Shown piece after piece: positions 11,551-22,400 of a stretch of 64,000 nt of DNA (position 1 is the stretch's first letter; every line of letters starts with the position of its first letter). Under the pieces are notes generated by a model, which saw only the letters and a list, made by a program, of their open reading frames with translations, was not told where the DNA came from and searched no databases. The stretch is from Letharia columbiana (lineage: Eukaryota; Ascomycota; Lecanoromycetes; Lecanorales; Parmeliaceae), in contig NW_023501073.1 of the NCBI RefSeq assembly GCF_014066305.1, positions 62,001 to 126,000 of the forward strand. Reading direction: 5' to 3'. Position numbers and translations under genes: made by a program.

Positions 11551-12672
11551 ATGAAGGGCATAATATACCTTGGAGCAGCGGTTGCACTGCTCAGATCCGT
11601 TGCTGCTTTCCTTCCCACGAATCATGACGACTACGATGACCAAGACCAGGTCATCTTGCAGCCCGCAAAGGGACTTAACAAAGCCGCCAGTACTGTAGCA
11701 GAATCAACCGAACACATCGAAGCAGCGATACCAGCCCAAAGGTTCGCCTCCAACTCTCCTCGACCCCACGACACACCATCCCAGAACCCAGGCCAAAGCC
11801 CCTCACCCCATGATACCACCCTTCACCCATCCCAGCCCCAAAAATCCAACTTCACCATCGGCTCCGCCTCCTCCCAATGGGCCATAGCCTACACCCCTTA
11901 CACCAGCACCCTATCCTGCCTCTCCGCCTCCTCCATCCGTTCCGACGTCGCCACCATAGCCCGCAAAGGCTTCACCTCCATCCGCCTCTACTCGATCGAC
12001 TGCTCCGCGCTCCGCCACGTCGGCCACGCCGCCCGCACCCACGGCCTGAAACTCATCATCGGCATCCCCATCGACGACGGCCTCGCCGACGCCGAAACCC
12101 AACTCTCCGACCTAATCGCCTGGGCCGGCACTCCCGCCGACAACCAATGGTCACTGATCGAACTCATCGTCGTCGGCAACGAAGCCATCTTCAACACCCA
12201 CGCCACCGCCCCCGCCCTCGCAACCTTCATCACCACCTCCCGCGTCACCCTCCGCGCAGCCGGCTACGCCGGCCCCGTCACGACCACCGAACCCCTCTCC
12301 ATCCTCGCCCAGCACCGCCGCACCCTCTGCCCGGCCCTCGACCTCGCCGCCGCCACCATCCAGCCCTTCTTCCACCCCTCCGTGCCCGCCGCCGCCGCCG
12401 GCGCCTACGTCCGGTCCGAGCTCGCGCGCCTCGCGGCCGTGTGCCCGGGCCTGCCGGCCGTGTGCCTGGAGACCGGGTGGCCGAGCCGCGGCCGCCCGAA
12501 CGGGGCCGCCGTGCCGGGCTACCTGGAGCAGTGGATGGCCGTCGCGGGCATCATGGCCGAGGGGGCCGGGGGCCGGAGCGTGGTCTTGGGCTTCGGGGAC
12601 GAGGGGTGGAGGGACGAGGGGGCGTTTGGGGTCGAGGGGAGTTGGGGGTGCGGGCATGTTTTTGGGGAGTGA
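11551..12672 (+). CDS. Secreted GH17-family beta-1,3-glucanase / glucosidase-like protein
   Basis: Single exon, 373 aa. MKGIIYLGAAVALLRSVAAF is a signal peptide, then comes a Pro/Ser/His-rich linker of about 80 residues. The catalytic region follows from about residue 100 (IAYTPYTSTLSCLS...IRLYSIDC). The family's acid/base Glu is in VVGNEAIF (about residue 211) and the nucleophile Glu in CLETGWPS (about residue 307). Members act on cell-wall beta-1,3-glucan, by hydrolysis or transglycosylation, outside the membrane. The start is the second in-frame ATG, since the signal peptide begins there; the upstream ATG at 11530 adds seven residues. The catalytic half is very GC-rich compared with its 5' end. 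The C-terminus ends soon after the fold (WGCGHVFGE). Confidence 0.88.
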   Translation: MKGIIYLGAAVALLRSVAAFLPTNHDDYDDQDQVILQPAKGLNKAASTVAESTEHIEAAIPAQRFASNSPRPHDTPSQNPGQSPSPHDTTLHPSQPQKSNFTIGSASSQWAIAYTPYTSTLSCLSASSIRSDVATIARKGFTSIRLYSIDCSALRHVGHAARTHGLKLIIGIPIDDGLADAETQLSDLIAWAGTPADNQWSLIELIVVGNEAIFNTHATAPALATFITTSRVTLRAAGYAGPVTTTEPLSILAQHRRTLCPALDLAAATIQPFFHPSVPAAAAGAYVRSELARLAAVCPGLPAVCLETGWPSRGRPNGAAVPGYLEQWMAVAGIMAEGAGGRSVVLGFGDEGWRDEGAFGVEGSWGCGHVFGE

Positions 12673-12674
12673 GT

Positions 12675-12725
12675 TGGTGGGTGGGTGGGTGGGTGATGGA
12701 TGGATGGATGGATGGATGGATGGAG
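12675..12725 (+). repeat. (GGTG)n followed by (ATGG)n tetranucleotide arrays
   Basis: About five GGTG units run directly into about seven ATGG units immediately after the GH17 stop codon. Confidence 0.9.
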
Positions 12726-12905
12726 GGGGGGGTTTTAAAGAGAACGACGATCATAAAGGAAGGTTGGAAGATTACATTCGTAAACTCGATCAACGAAGTT
12801 AGATGAATCAAAAAAGCCCAAGTGATTCAGATAAGCTTCCACGCAAAGCCTCTTTTGCAAAAAAACGACTGGAGGATATATAGAACCCAACATCCGTCAA
12901 CACTC

Positions 12906-12943
12906 CTACCCTACCCTACCCTACCCTACCCTACCCTACCCTC
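12906..12943 (+). repeat. (CTACC)n pentanucleotide array
   Basis: Seven perfect CTACC units are followed by degenerate CTATC copies. The unit differs from the fungal telomere unit CCCTAA by one base. Confidence 0.9.
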
Positions 12944-13047
12944 TCCTATCCTATCCTTTCACAACCCCTAACAACGAATACTATCCACATACCCTCGACG
13001 ACCACCCGAGCTTTCGATGATTGATTGATTGATTGCTTCGATCGCAC

Positions 13048-13120
13048 TCTCTCTCGCGATCTGACCGAATCACTCTCGCAATCTGACCGAATCAAACTCT
13101 CGTAATCTGACCGAAACAAA
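13048..13120 (+). repeat. Three tandem copies of a ~24-bp unit
   Basis: The unit contains CTCTCG followed by ATCTGACCGAA and recurs three times with small changes. Confidence 0.75.
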
Positions 13121-13304
13121 CTCGAGCAAAGAAAGCCTTAACGAGGCGAATCCAACACCGAACTGTGGATTTGTATGGATCCTTTACTGGCGATGAGTGT
13201 ATGTACCGTTCAGGTTTCCAGATCAGACGTTAGTTCTTCCGTGTTAGTACCGTGCGCGGCGACGTCGACGGGAGAGAGAAGTGTTTGGGGAGAGAAGTGT
13301 CCTG

Positions 13305-13330
13305 GGAGAGAGAGAGAGAGAGAGAGAGAG
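13305..13330 (+). repeat. (GA)n microsatellite
   Basis: About 13 perfect GA units in the 3' flank of the Gly-rich gene. Confidence 0.9.
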
Positions 13331-13437
13331 TGGACCTTCATAGCATGGATGTATTTGCTAGATCGTAATCATCATCCATGATGCTCATGCTCATGCCCAT
13401 GCCAGCTTTTCATCCCACCATGCACACCACGCCCCCT

Positions 13438-14514
13438 TCACAGGAATTTACTCGCCATGCCCATCAAGCCACCCATGCCCCCGCCCCCGCCCCCACCGCC
13501 GCCCATGTACATCTTCAACGCCATCTCGCCCGCCTGGGTGACGGCGCTCTGCTTGCTGGCGCCCTGCTGCAGGTTGCCCTGGCCGGACTGCTGATCGAAG
13601 AGCTTACTCGCCTGCGCCATGGCCATGCCGACGAACTGGTTCTGGCCCCCGCCCCCGCCCTGCCCCTGGCTACCGGCCCCCATGCCCGCACCGCCACCAC
13701 CGCCACCACCGCCCCCGCCCATCATACCTCCTCCTCCTCCTCCACCACCACCGCCGCCCGTGAACATCTTCAACGCCTGCATCGCCGCCCCCGCCCCGAC
13801 CGTCTGGCTGCTATGCCCCGCCCCGCCTTGCTGCTGCCCGCCGCCCCCGCCGCCGTACATGGCCTGATGCGCACCGACCGCCGCGCCCTCGTCGACGCCC
13901 TGTCCGCCGTACGACTGGTGATTGCTCTGCAGATGGCCCACGGCGTTCTGGAACAGGGCCGGGTCGCCGGAGCCGCCGGCGTGCAGCTGCGCGTGCGCCA
14001 TGGCGCCGCCGAACTGGCCCTCGTCGCCGCCGCCGTACGAGGTTTGGGCGCCCGGGTATCCCTGGCCGTCGCCGCCGGCGCCGGGGAGGCGGCCGGAGGC
14101 TTGGTCGCCGTAGCCTCCGCCGCCGTATCCTTGCTCCTGACGTCCTCCTCCCATGCCTCCCTGCCCACCATACCCATCTCTCCCGCCCATCCCGCCTCCC
14201 TGCCCACCATACCCATCTCTTCCACCCATCCCACCTCCCTGCCCACCATATCCGTCTCCACCACCGCCACCGTACCCCTCCCCTTCCTCCCTACGATGTT
14301 GCGTGTGATGCCCCCCGCGGCCTTCTTCACCCATGCCTCCTCCTCCTCCTCCTCCTCCTCCTCCACCACCGTAGCCGCCTCCTCCTCCGCCCTGCTGCTG
14401 CCCGCCGTAGTCGTCACGCCCGCCGCCGCCTCCGTAGCCGGCACCGCCTTGGTTGCCGTACTCGTCACGGCCACCGCCGCCGCCTTGGTCGTTGTAGTCG
14501 TCGTTGTAGGACAT
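13438..14514 (-). CDS. Glycine-rich DUF7721-type protein ("beta-flanking protein")
   Basis: Single exon of 358 aa from the ATG at 14514 (MSYNDDYNDQGGG). The N-terminal third is GGGGYGG-type low complexity with a short repeated GMGGRDGYGGQG unit (three copies). The ordered part starts near SYGGGDEGQFGGAMAHAQ and includes DPALFQNAVGHLQSN. The C-terminal helices GMAMAQASKLFDQQ and MALKMYMGG and the end GGLMGMASKFL match the fungal family long annotated as beta-flanking protein. Its molecular function is unknown. The C-terminal helices are again separated by poly-Gly. The opposite strand is open for over 400 codons because of the GGN codons; that frame is treated as a shadow. Confidence 0.8.
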   Translation of the reverse strand: MSYNDDYNDQGGGGGRDEYGNQGGAGYGGGGGRDDYGGQQQGGGGGGYGGGGGGGGGGGGMGEEGRGGHHTQHRREEGEGYGGGGGDGYGGQGGGMGGRDGYGGQGGGMGGRDGYGGQGGMGGGRQEQGYGGGGYGDQASGRLPGAGGDGQGYPGAQTSYGGGDEGQFGGAMAHAQLHAGGSGDPALFQNAVGHLQSNHQSYGGQGVDEGAAVGAHQAMYGGGGGGQQQGGAGHSSQTVGAGAAMQALKMFTGGGGGGGGGGGMMGGGGGGGGGGAGMGAGSQGQGGGGGQNQFVGMAMAQASKLFDQQSGQGNLQQGASKQSAVTQAGEMALKMYMGGGGGGGGGMGGLMGMASKFL

Positions 14515-15129
14515 TGTGGGAGGTGGAGTCGGGGAAGGAGGGGGTGTGAGTGTACGGGTGGGGGCTTTGAGATGTTTTGTTGTATGAATAAGAGGGATCA
14601 AGAGAATTTCTATGATTGAGGTGGTGATTGTGGAAGAAAGGGAAGGTGGGGAAGGTTTGGTGATGGAAGGTAGCGTATGAGCCAAGGGAAGTGCGGGATG
14701 ACGCCGAAAGTGGGGGCTTTGGGTGGTGGGGGCGGAAGAAAAAGCGTCAATGTTTTGATCGGGGTCTCTTGGGGTGATTGTGAACTTGATTGCGCTCCTT
14801 ACTTCACGACGAGAGATTCAATTGGAATTGAATTGAATTGAAAGGAATTGAAGGGGTTACTGTTGTATTCCTTTCCCAAACTCGTGAGTCGTAGGTAGCA
14901 AAGCTAGCTAGAATGGGGGAATTGGAAGAGTATTTCTAGAATGCCCCCCCCCCCCAAAACATCCTCCATCTTCAAAGCACAAACAACCCTTTACCCGCAG
15001 TTGCTATGCAGAAGTCACCGAGAAGTCACCCCTTCCTGATTTTCTTCCATGTCTCATAGCCTCATAGAAAGTCATGACCACATCGTCTCCCAACCCCTAA
15101 AGCAAACCCTCACGCCACCCTGTTCCACA
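14515..15129. other. Intergenic region with short repeats
   Basis: It contains an AATTG-repeat run at about 14,820-14,850 and a poly-C run at about 14,943-14,955. No gene is recognised. Confidence 0.6.
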
Positions 15130-18021
15130 TCATATCTTCAACCAAACCGGCAAACAATCATCATCAACCTCAGGCCTCGACGCCCATTGACGCCCACGCT
15201 GCCCCTGAGGAAACATCACCCGAGCATCATCCTCTATATCCGACTCGGACAGCCAGTCCCGATTCTCACTCTTCCTACCGATCTTGAAGTCTTTTCTTCT
15301 AGGATCATCGTAATCTCTGCGATACTGGCGCTCTTCGCCACAATGCAAAAACTTTTGCTGTTTCAGGCCTTCACTTCCACGTACTCCCTGGCTCGCGACC
15401 CATCCCCTGACTTCCCTTCCAGTGGCTCGCTGCCATTCCTGCATCATGGGCGCAAAGGGCAGGGACGTTTCATATGGCGCAAGATTATCTTGCCAATATT
15501 CATAGAGCTGGTGCCCGAAAGACACAGCTTCTTCCCAGGGAATGCCCAACGTCCGCGCAACCGTCGACCATTCTCCTGATGCCGTCACTCTTTGACCGCC
15601 ACCCATGTTTAAGCATCTGAAGAACAGGCGTTGGCAATCAATCATGGTGTCCTCAATCATCGGTTGAGCAACGAAAGGCAAGCCCTGTCCATGCATGACT
15701 GCTTCCACATGCTGGTAGAGCTGGTCTCCAAGTTTGGGGAACCGTTGCGCTGGCGGCACCCCATCCACGATGCAGTCTACCATCTCCTCGTGCTCATCCT
15801 CAAGGTCTGGCACTCGGAATGGCCGTCTCTTGTATTCTCTGCTGTCCCAGGACCTTTCAAACTCCATAAGCCCACCATACTTGGCATCAGCGTTGGCAAT
15901 GTACAACTTCGATCCATCCGGTGGCATGGAGATCCCAGAGATTTCACCGAAGAATTCAACGGTCTGCTTGCTTTTGAAAGTCTGAGCGTCAACAATGTGA
16001 ACAAAGTCAGCGGGTTCAGCCAGCACAAGCACGCGCTTGCCGCTTCCAAGTGGCGAGAACTGCAAGGACCGACAGCCCGCCTGTTCCATGGCTATCGTTT
16101 GGATGGATTGATTTAATTTGCGAGCATCCCAAACCTTCACTAGGCCGTCTTGATGACCTGTTGCCATTGTGATACCATCTGCTGCCCAATCACATGCAAA
16201 GCCAAAATCATTGTGACCTGGTAGCTTGGCGAGCGTCTCCCCAGTCTCTGCATTCGCAATGATGGGCATGCAGTCGTCACCGTTGAGCAGCCTTAGACGT
16301 CCGTCAGGGCTTGTGACTGAGCAATTGACTTGATAGGGGTACGTGTGGCATGTGACCCAATTGCTTGTAGTACAGTCCAGGATTCTTACACTCATGTCGT
16401 TAGAATCAAATACCACTCGAGGCAGTCCACTTTGACGGTCGAGATGAGTATGAACGTGGTTCGTGCTCACATCGCCACCAGTAGCAATTGTGCCAGTGAC
16501 GGGTGCGCTTTCGAAATCGGCTGATAGAGACTTCATGGCATAGGTTCCTTCGAAGCTTCCAGCTACCAGCACCCCATTTCCAGCTGTCAGAGTGTGAATC
16601 TTGCTGATCTTCGGATCATCCTTGTTGTATCTCTTCTTGACGTCCATGACACATTCTTCTGTCCCAGTCTCTGGATTGAAACACGAAATTGTCTTATGTT
16701 GTGATTTCCGGACATCCCAGACCGAAACGGCATCATGGTGTGGAGGCATATTGGTGTAGAAAACGGCATTCTTCGAGGTAGCAGACAGGTTGTGCCGGAG
16801 TTGAAAATGGGAGAAGTCTGGTCTCCTCTTCATGTCCATTTGGTTGAAATCAAAGTAGCAAGCTGAACTAGGAATGACCGCACCAGGAAAATTTGCTTTG
16901 AACGCTTTGGTAGCAAAGTTTTGTTCAGGGGGGCCGATGTTTCTCAAATTCCTGTAGGTCATCCTTCGCACTTCTCGAGCTTCTTGCTTGGTTGTCTGAT
17001 ATCTGGACCAATGTATGCCTTGATAGTCGCCTTGTTCTCGGTCGTTAGCGGTGGTCTTGTCAGGTCGGCGTACCTTTGCACGGTCATTTGCGAGCTGGCT
17101 TATGGGTGGGTAATCAGGCTTCCTGTTCATGTACATCTGCTTCCAATAATATAAGAAGAACGGCACCGAAAAGAAATTGCTGTTATCTTCAAGATCGTCA
17201 TTATCATAGTAAGAGACCATATTGCTTGCCTGGCTCAATGTGTGTAATGTACTGTTTACTTGAGCGATATCAGAGTCGAAAATGTTGTACGGGTCCTCGG
17301 AGAGCTCCAGCCAGTCCTCGTCCGAGCCATCAGTATGATCCATTCCAGCTGAGATGGGATGATCTCCTGTGAAATTTTGATTGGCGCCCTGTGCTGTCTC
17401 ATCCTCAGATGTACCCGCTGGTGGCTCTGAATGCTCTATCGGGGTGACGTCGTCCGCGCCTGCGGGCAGAGGATCGGTAGATGCTGGAAGAGGTGCAGAC
17501 CAAATGTGTGTTGATAACGGGTCGGGTGGTTGCATTTCATTGGACAGTAAGAAGTCGAACGCCGACCAATTTGGTTGATCCGCCCATTCTTCATGCGAAT
17601 CTCCATTGGTCGAATGAAGATACTGGACTGTGTCTAGTGCGCTAGACCCCGCATCGACGACGGTGAAGCTAGTCTCAAGGTTGTGTGGTGCCTCGGAGAT
17701 CGGAGGCGATGTCGTGCTCGAAGCAGCTTGTGGTACACTGAAAGGCGGAGTCACCGAGCCATGGAAGATGCCATTCAAGGAAGCTGGAGTATGTTGATAT
17801 TCGGCGGTGTGATCCTCATGCTCGGTGAGTTCACCGAAGGACAAAGGGAGCGTCTCGCCCCATGCATTCGTTGACGAGGAAGAAGATCCACCGGATACTT
17901 GCGAGGTAGGCGTCGTGTCCGATCCAGTGTCTATATCTATTTCATCAGACTTTACCTTCGCCAACGGTACTCCTCCATCCTCGCTTTCCGTCTCCGCATG
18001 TACATCATATTCTGCCGACAT
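15130..18021 (-). CDS. WD40-repeat protein of the S. pombe C2A9.03 type
   Basis: Single exon of 963 aa from the ATG at 18021 (MSAEYDVHAE). The first ~300 residues are acidic and Ser/Thr-rich without predicted structure. A conserved signature follows: QGIHWSRYQTTKQEAREVRR then YRNL, which is the entry segment of the C2A9.03-type WD family found in fungi and plants. WD repeats follow, for example LPGHNDFGFACDWAADGITM ending in HQDGLVKVWDAR. After the propeller a ~230-residue tail includes a helical region and a basic/acidic end (RRKDFKIGRKSENRDWLSES). No enzyme motif is present, so it is likely a scaffold protein. The function of the family is not established. Confidence 0.85.
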   Translation of the reverse strand: MSAEYDVHAETESEDGGVPLAKVKSDEIDIDTGSDTTPTSQVSGGSSSSSTNAWGETLPLSFGELTEHEDHTAEYQHTPASLNGIFHGSVTPPFSVPQAASSTTSPPISEAPHNLETSFTVVDAGSSALDTVQYLHSTNGDSHEEWADQPNWSAFDFLLSNEMQPPDPLSTHIWSAPLPASTDPLPAGADDVTPIEHSEPPAGTSEDETAQGANQNFTGDHPISAGMDHTDGSDEDWLELSEDPYNIFDSDIAQVNSTLHTLSQASNMVSYYDNDDLEDNSNFFSVPFFLYYWKQMYMNRKPDYPPISQLANDRAKVRRPDKTTANDREQGDYQGIHWSRYQTTKQEAREVRRMTYRNLRNIGPPEQNFATKAFKANFPGAVIPSSACYFDFNQMDMKRRPDFSHFQLRHNLSATSKNAVFYTNMPPHHDAVSVWDVRKSQHKTISCFNPETGTEECVMDVKKRYNKDDPKISKIHTLTAGNGVLVAGSFEGTYAMKSLSADFESAPVTGTIATGGDVSTNHVHTHLDRQSGLPRVVFDSNDMSVRILDCTTSNWVTCHTYPYQVNCSVTSPDGRLRLLNGDDCMPIIANAETGETLAKLPGHNDFGFACDWAADGITMATGHQDGLVKVWDARKLNQSIQTIAMEQAGCRSLQFSPLGSGKRVLVLAEPADFVHIVDAQTFKSKQTVEFFGEISGISMPPDGSKLYIANADAKYGGLMEFERSWDSREYKRRPFRVPDLEDEHEEMVDCIVDGVPPAQRFPKLGDQLYQHVEAVMHGQGLPFVAQPMIEDTMIDCQRLFFRCLNMGGGQRVTASGEWSTVARTLGIPWEEAVSFGHQLYEYWQDNLAPYETSLPFAPMMQEWQRATGREVRGWVASQGVRGSEGLKQQKFLHCGEERQYRRDYDDPRRKDFKIGRKSENRDWLSESDIEDDARVMFPQGQRGRQWASRPEVDDDCLPVWLKI

Positions 18022-19496
18022 CTTGCATGTACTCCAAGATCTTTGTTCATTCGGCAGCCCGATGCGAATTGCCACGCAAACGGGAGCGTAGATGGCGATG
18101 GCACTATGGTACCGCAAGAGCAGGGATGTGAGGGATGTGGCTCGTTGGCGCGCAAAGGAGGGTTCAAATAAGGTATGAAGGTGTAGCCTCTGGCAGTCGA
18201 GTGGCTAGGCTTTTGTCTTGGGAAGCCGTTCCAGGAAGACGGAGATGTAGATGGCAGTATAGATATCTGTGGCTTTGTGGTGTCACAAGAATAGTGATGT
18301 GAGGAAGTCAAGCGCGAGTGCTCTAGGGAAGACCTGAGTGAGGTATGAGGGTGCAGCATCCAGCACTTGGATAGCTTAGCATTCCTGGACCGTTTGGGGT
18401 GTCGAGATGAGTGTGAGAAGAAGCCAAGTGGAAGGAGCCTGGTCGCCTTTCTTCCTCCTGCCCCTCTCGGTCACATAGCAACCCTCCAGCCTGATTCGCT
18501 GGTTGGCAGGAAAACCCCGCGTCCCAATGCAGACGATCCTCCAACGAGTATGGTTCTTATTCCTATCTCACATGCGTCTACGATCTGCAACATTAAAATG
18601 TTCGTGTGGCTGCCTTGTGGACCCAGCAACGATTTCAGCAGTTCGCCCGCTGCAACCGATCGTTTCCAGGAATGAATTCTGGGAAGGTTATTGGGTGGAG
18701 CAATTTCTGGGACCGCGGGAGGATATTACTGGATCTGAGGGCGCGATGTGGGCGCGTGGGTGCAGCTCCGAAGTGCAGCAGGGAGTGCTCTTTGTGACCT
18801 GTAGAGCTGCCGGCAGCGTGAAAAAAAGAGCGCGAGGAACGATAGCGATTATGGGCTGACAATGGTCGCTGTCAGGAGGTAGCAATTACAATGGTTCAAG
18901 GGAGGAAGATTGCCGAATGATGATAATGATGATGATGATGTTGATGAAGATGAAGATGAAGAAGATGATGGGCGAGGCTACGCTTCGTCGCCTTGTCGCT
19001 TCGTCGCTTGGTGGAGAGGTCACTTTCTTGAGGGGACCCCGCAATCGGTGGGATGCATATATGCATGAGCCATGAACGTCCCCTGTAGAGTAGGATGTGC
19101 TTGCGCCACCGCTCCACTGGCCCCATCTGCGACCTTTGATACCCCCTCACAAGTCACAATTGAATACTGTACATTTTATGGTAATCAAGTACGTTCTCCA
19201 TGTTCGACCTATAGAAATAATGTCTGTATAAAAGTATACAAGTCTAATAGACAACAAAAGGCCTGTCCATTCAATTCCGGCAGCGCCGCTTTTCCAATTT
19301 TAATTGTACAAATCCAATGAATGGGGCAGGCAAGAAATTGCCGTTAAGACGACTCCCCTTTGGCCTGCATCCCCAAGTCCCCCCAATGCTGTATGCAAGT
19401 TCATTAGTTTTCAATGCGATGAAACGCCCAGCAATGCAGCTCCCTTTTTCTCACTATCAACAAAAAAGAGACAAAAATCCCCACACGGAACAAGGC
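18022..19496. other. Intergenic region between two minus-strand genes
   Basis: This is the promoter of the WD40 gene plus the 3' flank of the chitin synthase. It contains a GAT/GAA-rich microsatellite at about 18,917-18,972. No gene is recognised. Confidence 0.6.
18917..18972 (+). repeat. GAT/GAA trinucleotide-rich microsatellite
   Basis: Imperfect GAT repeats grade into GAA/GAT repeats. Confidence 0.8.
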
Positions 19497-22400
19497 CTAA
19501 ATGTCCGAATACTGCTCATAGCCTTGGTGCTTCTCGTAATCTCGATGCTGTGATGGCCATCCCACAGAATTAGGTCGCTGTGACTGTGACCAATTCGAGT
19601 TTGGAGCTTTTGCTCGTCGCTCTGCCGCTTTGTTAGCTGCCTCAACCTTGGACCGAGGAGCAGGCATTCTCACCTTTCTCAAAGTCCCCCCATCTCTTCA
19701 TCGTAATCTTGCTGCTGTCGAATTCACCCTCGTACTCGATGCCGGCCTTCTTGGTCTTCTCACCAGCTGTCTTTCTGGTATCGCCCCAGCTAAAATCATC
19801 GAATTTCCAGTAGGCATAAGTGGGAAGGACGAAGTTCCATATTGGGAGCGAGAGCAGGTAGATCATCATCCACAAAACGTAGGACCATCGGTGTGCGGTC
19901 AAGACGATGAGCACAGCCGGTAGACCTAAGATTAACCCCAAGAGTACAAGTGGGATGACAGGCACAGGCTTTCTAACGATCGCGATGATAATAACGTAGA
20001 AGGTAAAAGTGATGGCGGCGGGTAGGACCAAGGTACCGACAAGCTCGATGAAAACGACGAATTGCATACTGAAGCAGAAAGTGCCGCACAGATCTCGGAC
20101 CAATACAAGCTCCATGAGGTTGTGGACAGTACTGTTGATCCATCGTCGTCGCTGAGACAATAGCACGGAGAATTGTTCCGGCACCGTGGTCTTGCATACA
20201 GCCTGTGGAACAAATACCTGTTTTCGCTTGGGGAAGGTTTTCAACATTAGTGTTGAGAGGTAGCGATCTTCACCAAGGAGGAGCAGGTTTTTCTTGTGCA
20301 GTGTATCGACCACGTTCTCTGAGTAGTGCTCGACGACATCCGGATTGGCCAGGATGGGGACCCAGTAATGTTGGCCACCTTTCGGTGCTTTGATTCTATA
20401 CATGCAGAAGCAACCGGGCAAGCAGGTGACACCTCCGAACACGGATTCAAACGATTTCGAAAGGTGATGCGAGATGAAATATTCAAAGACCTGGATCATT
20501 GATACCCAGCTTGCGCGCTTGTTTGCAATCTTCGTTTCTCCACAGAGACCCATAATTTCCGGATCCTTGACCATTGCAGAGATCATGTGAGTCAGGCTGT
20601 CTGGGAAGACTTTCGTATCGGCGTCTACCATAAGCACGATTTCGTAGAAGTCGGGCGAAATCCCAGTCACTCTCCAAAGCCCGTTGAACATTTCGAATTC
20701 CAACTCAGTCATACGCTCGTCGAACATGACCTTCTGCAGGAAAGACATCAAGATGATCTGGCTGTCTCTTTTACCACGATTTCCGGGCTTGCGAGCCTTG
20801 GCTTCGTCTGGCGTACCGCATTTGACAACCACCATCATAGGGACTCGCTGCTGTTTGCTCAACGGTACCCGAGATCCTTCTCCGTAGTCGTAGAACCCAG
20901 AGTAGACCTTGGCCATGTTGTGCCGTTTCGACCCGCTAGCGACGGCAACGTACGAGAAGGCTTGAACCTCTTCTGGCAAAATTGCATGGTCTCCCATCAT
21001 ACTCAGGGCGATTTCTGGTGTGGTGAGATCCTCCCCTTCACCTTTGATCAATCCGTCACAGACTACCAAGATTGCCTTGTGGCTGTTTGGATACTCCGTC
21101 ATGGCAATTGAATCAAGGGTAGTCCGGAGTCCTTCATAGCCCTCTGAGTAGGCCGTCACCAGGCAAATTGCATGGGCCAATGGGTAACCGTAGGGTTCCC
21201 ATTCAGGAGGCGGCTGAGGCACAACTGCTTCGTGTATGAAGCCTGCAGGTCCCGTGGTGTCAAGATCTGCCATCACACTGGAAAGTCTTTGGTTCTGCCC
21301 GGACATCATTAGACTTGAGCGGCTGCCCGCGTAGCTATGTCTTGTTGTTGGGTCAAAGCTTGGTAGGGTGAGTTCGCTTCCATCACCAAGTTGGTACATC
21401 GAAGTCGGTCGAATCAATCTAGTTGTCGAGCTCTGACTCGCCATAGTGGTTGGAGCAGGGCGGTTCTTCGACAGAGCAGCAGAAGTGTAAGGGCTGGTAA
21501 AACGTGAGGTCGTTGGCAGGAAGGCACTGCTCCGTCTGTTGCTCTTGTCCGAAGGAGCAACGCCTGAATCGGTCATCTTTGGGGGAGGACGGTAGATGTC
21601 GTCGCTCCAATCCTCTATCTGCTGATTCCGCTGTTTCGAATCCAGATCGGTCTTGGATGCCGCAAACCGCCTGCTAAAGAACCATTGAAATGACAGCGCT
21701 AGAACAAACTTCGCAATCACAATTGATAGAATAAAGACGAGGGACACGTAGAGAACGACCTTTGACGCAATACAGCCCACTGTCGCTGTATCGATCGATC
21801 CGACCTTGATGATTTGTGATAGACACTGTCCAAGCTGCTTGTCAGTGCTAGACTGGAAAGCGTGCGTGACATCGACGCCTCTGACAGCAGGATTGTTTCT
21901 AATTTGATCAAACTTGGCCGGATATTGGACTTGAGTGGTATTGAACCATTCAAGGAGGTCCAGGTCCAAGACGTTGCCAGAGTAAACCATCAAATTTCGA
22001 GTCTGATTCTTGATATCTTCCCAGGTGTAGAATACTTCTCCAGAACTGCGTAGGTTGTAGAAAGCCTTTCTGCCATTGACCGTCGTATGGCAGCCATAGC
22101 CAAGATAGTAGGGGATCGTGTCATTTGGCTTGCTGGACCCATCTTGATTGTAGGCATTGCACGGGAAGTACCAAGCTAGATCTCCCTGCGAGTTTGTCGG
22201 CACATCAGAACCTGGCGCCAGTGTAATGAGACCTTTACACGCCCCGTTCACATTTTGGAACATGAAGCTCCCGTCCATGCCTCCATATTTCTCTGGCAGA
22301 TCGTAAAGCACGTTCTGATTGAGGAGGATCCCGCGAGCAGCTGGATGCCTGGAATTATCGAGATTGTATGCACTCCCATGGAAGATCATGAACCCATTGT

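Noticed and set aside
12151..12657. 168-codon - frame across the GH17 3' half
   Set aside because: Gly/Ala/Pro-rich complement shadow without domain features.
11877..12806. 309-codon + frame overlapping the GH17 gene
   Set aside because: It is an Arg/Pro/His-rich shadow of GC-rich codons. The other frame has signal peptide and both catalytic Glu motifs.
12906..12943. Interstitial telomere repeat
   Set aside because: The unit is five bases (CCCTA), not the CCCTAA of fungal telomeres, and it lies among other simple repeats.
13378..14619. 413-codon + strand open frame opposite the Gly-rich gene
   Set aside because: It is Ala/Leu/Thr-rich low complexity produced by reading GGN codons on the complement. 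The - strand has the conserved ends of a known family.
19622..19673. Chitin synthase ending at 19,642 without the last intron
   Set aside because: The unspliced end ([10 protein letters not shown]) is not conserved. Splicing with a perfect GTGAGA donor and GCTAAC branch restores the family's KRW-DFE-ERR end.
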